Shown in pieces: positions 8,752 to 17,386 of a stretch of DNA of 64,000 nt (the first letter of the stretch is position 1; every line of letters starts with the position of its first letter). Below the pieces are notes generated by a model. The model ran no database searches. It worked only from the letters and a program-made list of their open reading frames with translations, and was not told where the DNA came from. Made by a program: the position numbers and the translations under genes. Source of the DNA: Phenylobacterium montanum. Its GTDB lineage: Bacteria > Pseudomonadota > Alphaproteobacteria > Caulobacterales > Caulobacteraceae. The DNA lies in the NCBI RefSeq assembly GCF_018135625.1, contig NZ_CP073078.1, positions 2,450,501 through 2,514,500 of the forward strand, in the 5' to 3' direction.

Positions 8752-10833
8752 ATGCCTCCGACCCCGCAACCGGTCAAAAGCCTTGCGCCTGAGCCTGGTC
8801 CGAGCATCTCCCGCCGGATCGCTCTGGCTCTCTGCGCCGTCGTCACGCATCTGAGCGCCCATTCCGCCTCGGCGGCCGCGTCGGGGCCGCTCGACGAGCG
8901 CGCGATTCTGGCGGACCGCTTCGGCGCCGACGCCCCTTGGTACGCCGGGAACATCCCACTCTTCGAGGCGTCGGACCGCACAATCGAAGAGGTCTATTAC
9001 TATCGCTGGAAAGTCTTTCGGGCGCACCAACGAGACCTCGGGCCAGACGGCTACATCACCACCGAGTTCCTCGACGATGTGAGCTGGCAGCGCCAGCCTT
9101 TCGCCAGCCTGAACGACGCCACCGCCTTCCACATCCACGAAGGGCGCTGGTTACGCGATCGACGCTACGTCCACGACTACATCGACTTCATGTACGACGG
9201 CGGCGGAAATGACCGCCATTTCAGCGAGCCGATCGCGGCGGCCGTCTACGACAATTTCCTCGTCGATCTCGACCGCCCGGCGGCCCTGCGGCACCTGGAT
9301 GCGATGAAGCACGTATACCGGCTTTGGGACGATCACTTCGACTTCGACAAAGGGCTTTACTGGATCGAGCCGCTCGCCGACGCGACCGAGTACACGATCG
9401 CGTCCATCGATGCTTCGGGCGGAAAGGACGGCTTCACCGGCGGCCAAGCCTTTCGGCCCTCGATCAACGGCTACATGTACGCAAACGCCCGCGCGATCGC
9501 GCGGCTCTCCGCGCTGGCGGGCGACGAAAAAGACGCCGGCATGTTCGACGCCCGCGCCGACGCGCTGCGCGGGCGCGTGGTCGACAGCCTGTGGAACGAC
9601 AAGCTTGGGCACTTCGTCGATCGCTACAAGGTCGACAATGCCTTCGTTCATTATTGGGGGCCGATCCGCGGGCGCGAGTTGGTCGGCTACTTGCCATGGA
9701 CCTTCGAACTGGCGCCGGACGATGCGACGCGCGCCGCCGCCTGGGCGCACCTGCTTTCGCCGGCCGAATTGGGTGGAAAGGCGGGCCCGCGCACCGTCGA
9801 ACCCTCCTACCCGAACTACCTGCGCCAGTTCCGTTACGATTGGCAGACCGGGCTTCGGGAATGCCAGTGGAATGGGCCTTCCTGGCCGTTTCAGACCACC
9901 CAGGCGCTCACCGGCCTGGCCAATCTCCTGCACGACTATCACCAGAGCGTCGTGGGTCGGGCCGACTACTTGCGGCTCCTGCATCAATATGCGGCGCTTC
10001 ACTTCCAGGACGGGCGGCTCGACCTGGAAGAGGACTACGACCCCGACACCGGCCGGCCGATTGTCGGCCTTCCGCGCAGCCATCACTACAATCACTCCGG
10101 CTTCGCCGACCTCATCATAACCGGCTTGGCCGGTCTGCACCCCCGCGCGGACGACGTGCTGGAGGTCGATCCGCTCGTCCCGGCCGACCCGCCCGGAGCG
10201 GCTTATTTCGCCCTGCAGGATGCGCCCTACCATGGCCATCTTGTCACGATCGTCTTTGACGCGACCGGCGCGCGATACCATCGCGGACCCGGCCTCTTTC
10301 TCTATGCGGACGGTCGGCTGCTCGCGCACGCCGACCGTCTGTCCCACCTCACGGCGCATCTCCCCTCCCGGCCGGCGGCCCCAATCATCAGGCGCTTGGA
10401 CCTCGCCATGAACCTCGTCGGCGACGACTATCCAAGGCCAAGCGCGTCGACCAACAACGATCCCGCCTCCCTGCATCAGTCGCTCGATGGCCGAGTCTGG
10501 TTTTTCAGCGACGTGGCGAACGGCTGGACGACGGCCGGCTCGACTGCCGTGGAAAATTGGTTCGCCGTCGACTTCGGTCGCCCTACCGCCATATCCGCCG
10601 CCGAACTCTATTTCGGCGGCGATGCAAGGGCCTTCGCCGCGCCAGGCGCATACAGGATCGAGGTCCTGCGAAACGGCCGCTGGGTGGAGCCAAGACAGGT
10701 CTCGTATTCCCCCGCCGTCGAAAACGGAGCGACCAACCTGCAATGGGTTCAGACTGTGGCGAGCGCCATACGGGTCGTCATGAAATCTGCGCCTGGCCGC
10801 GCGGTCCGGCTTGTCGAGTTCAAGGTATTCTGA
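8752..10833 (+). CDS. Exported (alpha/alpha)6-barrel glycoside hydrolase (MGH1/GH63-like) with C-terminal discoidin-like domain
   Basis: This is a two-domain protein of 693 residues. The hydrophobic ALALCAVVTHLSAHSASAAA is a likely signal peptide. Residues of about 45-480 carry motifs of the trehalase/GH63-like (alpha/alpha)6 superfamily: DGGGNDRHFSEPIAAAVYD, RPSINGYMYANARAIARLS and ECQWNGPSWPFQTTQALTG. The C-terminal 170 residues (ASTNNDPASLHQSLDGRVW, WFAVDFGRPTAISAAELYF, IRVVMKSAPGRAVRLVEFKV) look like an F5/8 type C (discoidin/CBM32) sugar-binding domain. I cannot assign a CAZy family or bond specificity. The position within the cluster suggests a side-chain or oligosaccharide hydrolase of hemicellulose. 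No good ribosome site precedes 8752, so the start could be slightly different. Confidence 0.82.
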   Translation: MPPTPQPVKSLAPEPGPSISRRIALALCAVVTHLSAHSASAAASGPLDERAILADRFGADAPWYAGNIPLFEASDRTIEEVYYYRWKVFRAHQRDLGPDGYITTEFLDDVSWQRQPFASLNDATAFHIHEGRWLRDRRYVHDYIDFMYDGGGNDRHFSEPIAAAVYDNFLVDLDRPAALRHLDAMKHVYRLWDDHFDFDKGLYWIEPLADATEYTIASIDASGGKDGFTGGQAFRPSINGYMYANARAIARLSALAGDEKDAGMFDARADALRGRVVDSLWNDKLGHFVDRYKVDNAFVHYWGPIRGRELVGYLPWTFELAPDDATRAAAWAHLLSPAELGGKAGPRTVEPSYPNYLRQFRYDWQTGLRECQWNGPSWPFQTTQALTGLANLLHDYHQSVVGRADYLRLLHQYAALHFQDGRLDLEEDYDPDTGRPIVGLPRSHHYNHSGFADLIITGLAGLHPRADDVLEVDPLVPADPPGAAYFALQDAPYHGHLVTIVFDATGARYHRGPGLFLYADGRLLAHADRLSHLTAHLPSRPAAPIIRRLDLAMNLVGDDYPRPSASTNNDPASLHQSLDGRVWFFSDVANGWTTAGSTAVENWFAVDFGRPTAISAAELYFGGDARAFAAPGAYRIEVLRNGRWVEPRQVSYSPAVENGATNLQWVQTVASAIRVVMKSAPGRAVRLVEFKVF

Positions 10834-10921
10834 AGCGCACGGCGCGCCGCGCCACCATTCCGTGGGAACGGCTCAGCCCAGGGCGGGCGCTGCCCCTTGC
10901 CGAGGGCGGTCGGCCTGCTGT

Positions 10922-10936
10922 ATTTGTCTTACAAAT
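10922..10936. promoter_or_regulatory. Perfect FadR/GntR-type operator before GH42
   Basis: ATTTGT-CTT-ACAAAT is a perfect 15-bp palindrome matching the FadR-subfamily pattern TNGTNNNACNA. It lies 53 bp upstream of the GH42 start, where it would block or overlap the promoter of the GH42-GH3 unit. Confidence 0.75.
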
Positions 10937-10988
10937 TCGCTGCTGTCTTCCGTGCAGCCCGATCCGGTTCTAGGGGGGACAGCAAACC

Positions 10989-13043
10989 ATGAGGCTCAAA
11001 TCGATAATCGCCTCAGCGGCAGCGGTCCTCGCCATCTCCTCCGGTTCGGCGAACGGGCAAAGCGCCGTGGGACACCCCGACTGGCCTGGCTCCGGTCAGC
11101 TGTTCGTGGGGACCTGCTATCAGCCGATCGACCGCACGCGCGAGCAGGTCCGCGACGATGTCGCGCTCATGAAGAAGGCGGGCTTTACGGTCGTGCGCAT
11201 GGGCGACTTGTCGTGGGACTATTTCGAGCCGGCCGAAGGCGTGTTCGACTTCAAGTCGTTCGACTATGTCATGGACGAGATGCACGCGGCCGGCATCAAG
11301 GTCGTCCTCGACATCAGCGGCCTGCCGGCGCCGCAATGGCTGCACCACAAGTATCCTGGGGTGGATGTGGTGACCCAGAACGGCGAGCGGTTGAATGCGG
11401 CCGAGCGCTACATGGAGGACATCAGCGACCCGGACTACCGCCGGCTGGTCACCGAATTCGCCGACGCCCTGACAAAGCACTACGCCCATCATCCGGCCTT
11501 GTTCGCGATCGGCTTCGACAACGAGATCGGCAACGGCTTCATGTCCTATTCGCAAGCCGATCGCGCCCGCTTCGTCGATTGGCTAAAGAATAGGTACGGA
11601 ACCCTTGAGGCGCTGAACAAGGCCTGGGCGACGCAGCGCTGGTCGCGGCGCATCGATTCCTGGGACGAGGTGCAACTCCCTTACGGCGACGGGCCGGGAC
11701 CGTTCGAACGTTTCCTCGATCTGCATCGCTACTGGTCGGACGTGACGATCGACGCGCTCAAGAATCTGGAGGCGGTCCGGAAAAAGAACGTCCCCGACAA
11801 GCCCGCCATCTCGAACCTGTGGGACACCGCCGGGCGCAAGGGGTTCGACCTTCTGTCGACCCATCGGCAATACGTCAGCTACGGCGCGATGGGCTTCTAC
11901 CCAGGAGACCCCTCGGACTCCAGCTGGGAGGCCCGGATGATGCAGGGCGCGCTCTCCACGCCCATCTGGTTCAACGAGTTCACCGCCGGTGGCGGGGGTT
12001 ACTATGGCGCGAAGGGCCGATCGCGCATGTGGGCCTATGTGGGCCTGATCGACGGGGCTCAGGCGCTGCTCGCCTGGACCTTCAATTCGCATCAGGGCGG
12101 CGAGGAGCAGGCGCTTTTCGGCCTGCTCGACCACGACAACACACCGTCGTGGAAGCTCGGCGAGTTCGCCCAGATCGCGTCGGAGTTCAAGACGCTGGAG
12201 AAGATGGGCTTCCCCCGACAGATGAAGCCGTCAGTCGCCATCGCCTACTCCTTCGACACTAATATCGCCTCAGCCCCGAATGGGCCGTCCAATACGGTTC
12301 GGCAGTACATCACGACGCCTTACTGGACGCAGCAGCACGAGGCGTTCCGGCCGCTGTTCCGCGACAATATCGACGCCGCGGTGATCAATATCGGCCACGA
12401 GGATCTCGGCCGATACAAGTTGGTCGTCGTGCCGGGCGACTATCTGATGGATAAGGCGAGCGCCGACGCCCTGAGACGTTACGTCAGCGCGGGCGGCACG
12501 GTGGTGATGACGGCGTTCTCGGCCAAGGTGAACGAAAACAACCAGTGGTTCGACACGCCTCTTCCTGGGCGGCTGAGCGACGTGTTCGGCCTGAAGACGA
12601 ACGAGTTCTACAATGCGGACGCTCCGCTCGTCGTCACGATGAACGGAGAGGAAATCAGGGGGAGCAACACCTTCTATGAGGTGCTCGAACCGTCCACCGC
12701 GCAGGTGCTGGCGAGGTTCTCGAACCTCGAGGGGGCGGTTCCCGCCATAACGGCCAATCGGTTCGGCAAGGGACGGGCGATCTATGTGGCGACGACCGCC
12801 CAGGCGCCGATCATGGAGGCGCTTTACCGCAGCCTCTATACGGACCTCGCGATCGCGCCCGGTCCAAAAACGCCTGACGGGGTCTACGCCCGGGTGGTCG
12901 ACGGCCGCACGCTCTATGTAAATACGACCCCCCGGGCCAAGGATGTGCAGCTTGACGCTCCGATGGCGGGGGTCCTGACCGGTCGCACATGGACTGGCCG
13001 GCTTCACCTGGGCGCCTATGGGGTCGATCTGCTGCAGAAGTAA
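10989..13043 (+). CDS. Glycoside hydrolase family 42 beta-galactosidase, exported
   Basis: This protein of 684 residues begins with a signal peptide (IIASAAAVLAISSGSANGQ). The barrel starts with FVGTCYQPIDRTREQVRDDVALMKKAGFTVVRMGDLSWDYFEP, the usual GH42 opening. The acid/base glutamate is in AIGFDNEIGNG and the nucleophile in PIWFNEFTAGGG. A trimerisation-like domain follows (KLVVVPGDYLMDKASADALRRYVSAGGTVVMT), then a C-terminal beta-domain. GH42 enzymes remove terminal beta-galactose. Export to the periplasm suits trimming of galactosylated xyloglucan or arabinogalactan pieces. It has its own FadR-type operator upstream and GH3 begins 118 bases after it. Confidence 0.92.
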   Translation: MRLKSIIASAAAVLAISSGSANGQSAVGHPDWPGSGQLFVGTCYQPIDRTREQVRDDVALMKKAGFTVVRMGDLSWDYFEPAEGVFDFKSFDYVMDEMHAAGIKVVLDISGLPAPQWLHHKYPGVDVVTQNGERLNAAERYMEDISDPDYRRLVTEFADALTKHYAHHPALFAIGFDNEIGNGFMSYSQADRARFVDWLKNRYGTLEALNKAWATQRWSRRIDSWDEVQLPYGDGPGPFERFLDLHRYWSDVTIDALKNLEAVRKKNVPDKPAISNLWDTAGRKGFDLLSTHRQYVSYGAMGFYPGDPSDSSWEARMMQGALSTPIWFNEFTAGGGGYYGAKGRSRMWAYVGLIDGAQALLAWTFNSHQGGEEQALFGLLDHDNTPSWKLGEFAQIASEFKTLEKMGFPRQMKPSVAIAYSFDTNIASAPNGPSNTVRQYITTPYWTQQHEAFRPLFRDNIDAAVINIGHEDLGRYKLVVVPGDYLMDKASADALRRYVSAGGTVVMTAFSAKVNENNQWFDTPLPGRLSDVFGLKTNEFYNADAPLVVTMNGEEIRGSNTFYEVLEPSTAQVLARFSNLEGAVPAITANRFGKGRAIYVATTAQAPIMEALYRSLYTDLAIAPGPKTPDGVYARVVDGRTLYVNTTPRAKDVQLDAPMAGVLTGRTWTGRLHLGAYGVDLLQK

Positions 13044-13161
13044 CGGCGCTGGGCTGGCAGAAGCCTTGTCCGTCGTCAAGGCGGCGCGCTGCGCCAAACC
13101 AGTCACTGAAAAATCCGGGCCGTGGAGGCCCTCGGCTCCATTGTGCGGGAAACACGTCCTG

Positions 13162-15402
13162 ATGAAACGAAGCAATCCTCTCCTCGCCGCCGCCGTGGGC
13201 CTCGTTGTGATGGCGCTGTCGTTTGGCAGGGCTTGCGCGGAATCGCCTGCACCACCCTGGCTCGAACCCTCGCTATCTGCGGACGCGCGCGCGGACGCCG
13301 CGGTTGCGGCGATGACCCAAGCGGAGAAGCTGCAGCTGGTGTTCGGTTTCTTCTCCACCGACGCCAGCTGGATGACCAGCGACGTCAAGCACTTCGTGCG
13401 CCCGAAGGAGGGCCTGCCCTACTCGGCGGGTTATGTGCCCGGCATTCCCCGTCTCGGCATCCCCGCGCAATGGGAGACCGATGCCGGCCTGGGCGTCGCG
13501 ACACAGCTGTCGCCGACGCCGCGCGAGCGGACGGCGCTGCCCTCGGGCCTGGCCACGGCGGCGACCTGGAACCTGGACACGGCCTTCGCCGGCGGCGCGA
13601 TGATAGGCGACGAAGCGCGCCGGTCCGGCTTCAACGTGCAGCTGGCAGGCGGCATGGACCTGGTGCGCGAGCCGCGTAACGGCCGAAACTTCGAGTACGG
13701 CGGCGAAGATCCGCTGCTCGCCGGGCTGATCAGCGGAGCCGAGATCCGGGGCGTCCAGTCGAACCACATCATCTCGACCATGAAGCACTATGCGTTCAAC
13801 GCCCAGGAAACGAACCGCAACCACATCGACGCTGCGATCGACGACCAAGCCGCGCGCCAATCCGACCTCCTGGCCTTCCAGATCGCCTATGAGATGGGTC
13901 GTCCCGGTGCGGTCATGTGCGCCTACAACCGCGTCAACGGCGTCTATTCCTGCGAAAACGCTTGGCTGCTCGGCCAAGTCTTGAAGACGGACTGGGGCTT
14001 CAAGGGCTATGTCATGTCCGACTGGGGGGCCGTCCATTCCACCGTGGAGGCGGCCAACGCCGGGCTCGACCAGGAATCGGGCTGGGCGTTCGACAAGTCG
14101 CCCTATTTCGCCGCGGCCCTGGCTGAGGCGGTCAACAACGGCCACATCAGCCAGCAGCGCCTCGACGACATGGCGCATCGTATCCTGTGGGCCATGTTCG
14201 CCAACGGCCTGGTCGATGATCCGGTCCGTGGCGATCAGTCGAAGACGATCGACTATGCCGCCCATGCCCAGGTCAGCCTGTCCGACGCCGAAGAGGGCTT
14301 AGTCCTGCTGAAGAACGGCGGGCTGTTGCCGCTGGCGAAGTCGGCCAAGTCCATCGCGGTGATCGGCGGCCACGCCGATTTCGGCGTGCCCTCCGGCGGC
14401 GGCTCCTCGCAGGTCTATGCCGCGGGCGCCCGACGCTTCGACAGCGCCGCGGGACCGATGGTGTTCTATGGCTCCTCGCCGATGAAGGCGATTGCGGCGC
14501 GAACTTCGGCCAAGGTTGTTTACGACGACGGGCGGAATCCCGACTCCGCTGCTCGCGCCGCCCACAGCGCCGACATCGCCATTGTCTTCGTCACCCAATG
14601 GACCACCGAGGGCCTCGACGCCGCCGGCCTCGAACTGCCCGACCGCCAGGACGCCCTTATTGATAAGGTGGCGAAGGCCAACCGGAAGACCATCGTCGTG
14701 CTCGAGACCGGCGGCCCGGTGATCATGCCCTGGCTGAACCGTGTCGGCGCCGTGGTCGAGGCCTGGTACCCGGGCTCCGCTGGCGGCGAAGCCATCGCCC
14801 GCGTCCTTGCTGGCGAGGTCAACCCCTCGGGCCGACTGCCAGTCACCTTTCCCGCATCGCTGGCCCAGACCCCGCGCCCAATCCTGGACGGCGACCCCAA
14901 GCTAGACGCCCTGGACGAGTCCCACCCCCACGTGGACTACCGTATCGAAGGCGCGGCTGTGGGCTACAAGTGGTTCGACAAAAAGGGACTGAAGCCGCTG
15001 TTCCCGTTCGGCTGGGGTCTTAGCTATTCGACCTTCGCCACCACCGGACTTGAGGCGAGGGTCGAGAGCAAGGGCGCCAAGGTCTCGGTCACCGTGAAGA
15101 ACACCGGCAAGGTCGCCGGCCGGACTGTCGTCCAGATCTACGCCGCACCGCGTGCGGACCGGGGCTGGGAGGCGCCCAAGCGGCTCGCCGCCTTCGCCAA
15201 GACCGAGCTTCTCCCCGGGCAAAGCCGGCGGCTCACGCTCGCGATCGACCCGCGGCTGCTCGCGACTTGGGACCCGGCAAGCCGGACGTGGAACATCGAG
15301 GCCGGCGACTATCAGATCATGACCGGCGACTCCGCGAGCGATATCACCGGCGCGACGACGGTGCGCCTCGAGCATCGGAGGCTCGATGTGAGGGAGCGAT
15401 GA
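13162..15402 (+). CDS. Glycoside hydrolase family 3 beta-glucosidase/xylosidase, exported
   Basis: This three-domain GH3 enzyme of 746 residues starts with a signal peptide (LLAAAVGLVVMALSFGRACAE). The (beta/alpha)8 domain carries STMKHYAFN (KH substrate-binding motif) and the catalytic nucleophile aspartate in GYVMSDWGAV. The alpha/beta sandwich domain begins near GLVLLKNGGLLPLAK. A fibronectin-III-like C-terminus shows VSVTVKNTGKVAGRTVVQIY. Such enzymes release glucose or xylose from oligosaccharide ends. An ATG at 13162 that leads straight into the signal peptide was chosen over an in-frame upstream start. It follows GH42 closely and is probably on the same transcript. Confidence 0.93.
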   Translation: MKRSNPLLAAAVGLVVMALSFGRACAESPAPPWLEPSLSADARADAAVAAMTQAEKLQLVFGFFSTDASWMTSDVKHFVRPKEGLPYSAGYVPGIPRLGIPAQWETDAGLGVATQLSPTPRERTALPSGLATAATWNLDTAFAGGAMIGDEARRSGFNVQLAGGMDLVREPRNGRNFEYGGEDPLLAGLISGAEIRGVQSNHIISTMKHYAFNAQETNRNHIDAAIDDQAARQSDLLAFQIAYEMGRPGAVMCAYNRVNGVYSCENAWLLGQVLKTDWGFKGYVMSDWGAVHSTVEAANAGLDQESGWAFDKSPYFAAALAEAVNNGHISQQRLDDMAHRILWAMFANGLVDDPVRGDQSKTIDYAAHAQVSLSDAEEGLVLLKNGGLLPLAKSAKSIAVIGGHADFGVPSGGGSSQVYAAGARRFDSAAGPMVFYGSSPMKAIAARTSAKVVYDDGRNPDSAARAAHSADIAIVFVTQWTTEGLDAAGLELPDRQDALIDKVAKANRKTIVVLETGGPVIMPWLNRVGAVVEAWYPGSAGGEAIARVLAGEVNPSGRLPVTFPASLAQTPRPILDGDPKLDALDESHPHVDYRIEGAAVGYKWFDKKGLKPLFPFGWGLSYSTFATTGLEARVESKGAKVSVTVKNTGKVAGRTVVQIYAAPRADRGWEAPKRLAAFAKTELLPGQSRRLTLAIDPRLLATWDPASRTWNIEAGDYQIMTGDSASDITGATTVRLEHRRLDVRER

Positions 15403-15639
15403 GATGGCGCTAAGGTTCCGCGCCGGCGGAGTCGCCCAGCAAAAATCGCCAATCGGGTTCGGCGCGACGGTTCCGCATGCGACCGGAGCAGCCGAGGCGA
15501 CCTGGAGTTCGCCAGAATGAAAGCCTGAGCCAATCACAACTAAGCCAGGGCGTGGTTATGGATCGGCGCCTTTCATCCGGGGCGCGGATCTGAGCCTCCA
15601 GCGCTGTCGCCCTTCACAGCATGCCGGCCTTTGCATGAT

Positions 15640-15650
15640 TTGTATTACAA
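15640..15650. promoter_or_regulatory. FadR/GntR-type operator, distal site before GH27
   Basis: TTGT-ATT-ACAA is a perfect palindrome fitting TNGTNNNACNA. It lies about 240 bp upstream of the GH27 start, in an otherwise gene-free region. Confidence 0.6.
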
Positions 15651-15853
15651 GACTATCCCAAACTGCAGCGAGTCAAAGAGCAAGGCCAGGGTTACAAACC
15701 CCGGTCTCGTGAGCGCTTGTAAGGGGCCCTCCTGCATGGGGAAGGCGCATCTCCAGGTCAAACCCTGCCGCCTGATTCCGCCCGCGCTCGCTTTGCCCTG
15801 CAGGACCGCCGCCTCAATCCACTTCCTGGCTTGCGCATCGTATTGTTCGCCGA

Positions 15854-15870
15854 TATTTGTCGGACAAATA
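15854..15870. promoter_or_regulatory. Perfect FadR/GntR-type operator, proximal site before GH27
   Basis: TATTTGT-CGG-ACAAATA is a perfect 17-bp palindrome, 21 bp upstream of the GH27 ATG. It is the strongest of the set and defines the extended consensus TATTTGT-N3-ACAAATA. Confidence 0.78.
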
Positions 15871-15891
15871 CCATAATTGCGGAGGGGCTTG

Positions 15892-17346
15892 ATGCTGAAG
15901 TGGTTTCGAGGCCTTGCATGCCCTGCCGGCCTTGCGAGCGTAGCATTGGCTTGCGCGCACGTTTCGATCGGCACGGCCCAAGCCGCCCAGCCAGTGGCCA
16001 TTGCGCCGCCCATGGGCTGGAACAGCTGGGACGCCTACGGCTTCACCATCAATGAGGGGCAGTTCAAGGCCAACGCCGAGACGCTGGAGCAGTTGAAGCG
16101 CTACGGCTGGCGTTACGCTGTGATCGACGAGGGCTGGTACATGCGCAATCCGTCCGGCGACAAGCTGGAGACGCGCGACTACCAGATGGACGGGCACGGC
16201 CTGCTGATCCCGGACTCGCAGCGTTTCCCATCGTCCGCGGATGGCCAAGGTTTCAAGCCCCTCGCCGACTGGATTCATGCACGAGGTCTGAAATTCGGCC
16301 TTCACATCGTCCGCGGCATTCCAAAGCAGGCCGTCGAGAATAATCTGCCAATCGCAGGATCGGACTTCAGGGCGCAGGACGCCGCAGACAAGGCCGCCAC
16401 CTGCGGCTGGGATGACGGCGACTATGGCGTGGCGGACAATCCGGCCGGGCAGGCCTACTACGACTCCATGCTCCGCCAGTACGCAGAATGGGGCCTCGAC
16501 TTCCTGAAGGTCGACTGCATCTCCGACCACCCTTACCGATCGAGCGAGATCCGCCAGATCGCCGAAGCCATCCGCAAGTCCGGACGGCCCATCGTGCTCA
16601 GCCTGTCTCCCGGGCCGACGCAACTTTCCCATGCGAAGGAGGTGCGCGAGCAGGCCCAGATGTGGCGGATCGCCAATGATCTCTGGGATGGATGGAGCTT
16701 CACCCACGACCATCCGGAAGACGATTTTCCCAACGGCGTGCGACCCTTCTTCGACTATCTCGCCGCTTGGAACAGCTGGACCGGTCACGGGGGTTGGCCG
16801 GATGCCGACATGTTGCCGGTCGGGTCGCTGCGCCCCCATCCGGGACTGGGCGAGCCGCGCCAATCACGCCTGACCGCCGACGAAGCCCGAACCCTGTTCA
16901 GTCTTTGGGCGATCGCCCGCTCTCCGATGATCCTGGGATCCAATTTGACGCAGCTCGACGCGGACACCCGCATGCTGGTGAACAACGCCGCAGTCGCCGA
17001 TCTGAATCAGCGGGCGGGCGCAGGCCGGCCGGTCCTTGCGCCCGGCTTCGACAAGGACAAGCTGCGGGTCTGGGTCTCGACGCCTGGAGGCTCGATGCGG
17101 CCGGACACAGTGGCCGTCTTCAACCTGACCAACGAACCGCTGACCGTGAAAGCGCCTTGGACTGATCTCGGGCTTTCAGCCGGGCGTTTGCATCTGCGCG
17201 ATCTCTGGACCGGTGAGCGGCTCGCAGCGTCGGCCGAAGCCGACCTCGTGGTGGCGCCCCACGGCGTCAAGCTCCTGAAGGTCGCGCAGTTTGTGGAGGC
17301 GCGCCGATCGCCCGCCCGATCCCCACACAAGCCTGAAGGCCGCTAG
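15892..17346 (+). CDS. Glycoside hydrolase family 27 alpha-galactosidase, exported
   Basis: This 484-residue enzyme has a signal peptide (ASVALACAHVSIGTAQAAQ). The family opening is PPMGWNSWDAYGF followed by YAVIDEGWY. The nucleophile aspartate is in DFLKVDCIS and the acid/base aspartate in RIANDLWDGW. The C-terminal anti-parallel beta domain is present. It should release alpha-linked galactose (or arabinopyranose) from galactomannan or galactosylated hemicellulose. The ATG at 15892 is chosen over a TTG at 15877 because GGAGGGG lies directly before it. GH39 follows after 40 bases, so the two genes form one unit under the proximal FadR-type operator. Confidence 0.92.
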   Translation: MLKWFRGLACPAGLASVALACAHVSIGTAQAAQPVAIAPPMGWNSWDAYGFTINEGQFKANAETLEQLKRYGWRYAVIDEGWYMRNPSGDKLETRDYQMDGHGLLIPDSQRFPSSADGQGFKPLADWIHARGLKFGLHIVRGIPKQAVENNLPIAGSDFRAQDAADKAATCGWDDGDYGVADNPAGQAYYDSMLRQYAEWGLDFLKVDCISDHPYRSSEIRQIAEAIRKSGRPIVLSLSPGPTQLSHAKEVREQAQMWRIANDLWDGWSFTHDHPEDDFPNGVRPFFDYLAAWNSWTGHGGWPDADMLPVGSLRPHPGLGEPRQSRLTADEARTLFSLWAIARSPMILGSNLTQLDADTRMLVNNAAVADLNQRAGAGRPVLAPGFDKDKLRVWVSTPGGSMRPDTVAVFNLTNEPLTVKAPWTDLGLSAGRLHLRDLWTGERLAASAEADLVVAPHGVKLLKVAQFVEARRSPARSPHKPEGR

Positions 17347-17386
17347 GCAGGCCTTTTCGATAATTCAAGCTTTACGGAACAGTCCG

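Larger units (their letters stand above)
15403..15891. other. 489-base intergenic region carrying two FadR-type operators
   Basis: There is no convincing gene here. The region separates the GH42-GH3 pair from the GH27-GH39 pair. It carries two TTGT-N3-ACAA palindromes (listed separately), 214 bp apart centre to centre, an arrangement that could allow looping or independent control of an upstream promoter. Confidence 0.6.

Noticed and set aside
9151-10743. Long minus-strand open frame (530 codons) opposite the (alpha/alpha)6 hydrolase
   Set aside because: It mirrors a clearly coding gene with recognisable motifs; its own translation is Arg/Gly/Val-rich and matches no family. High GC content produces such antisense frames.
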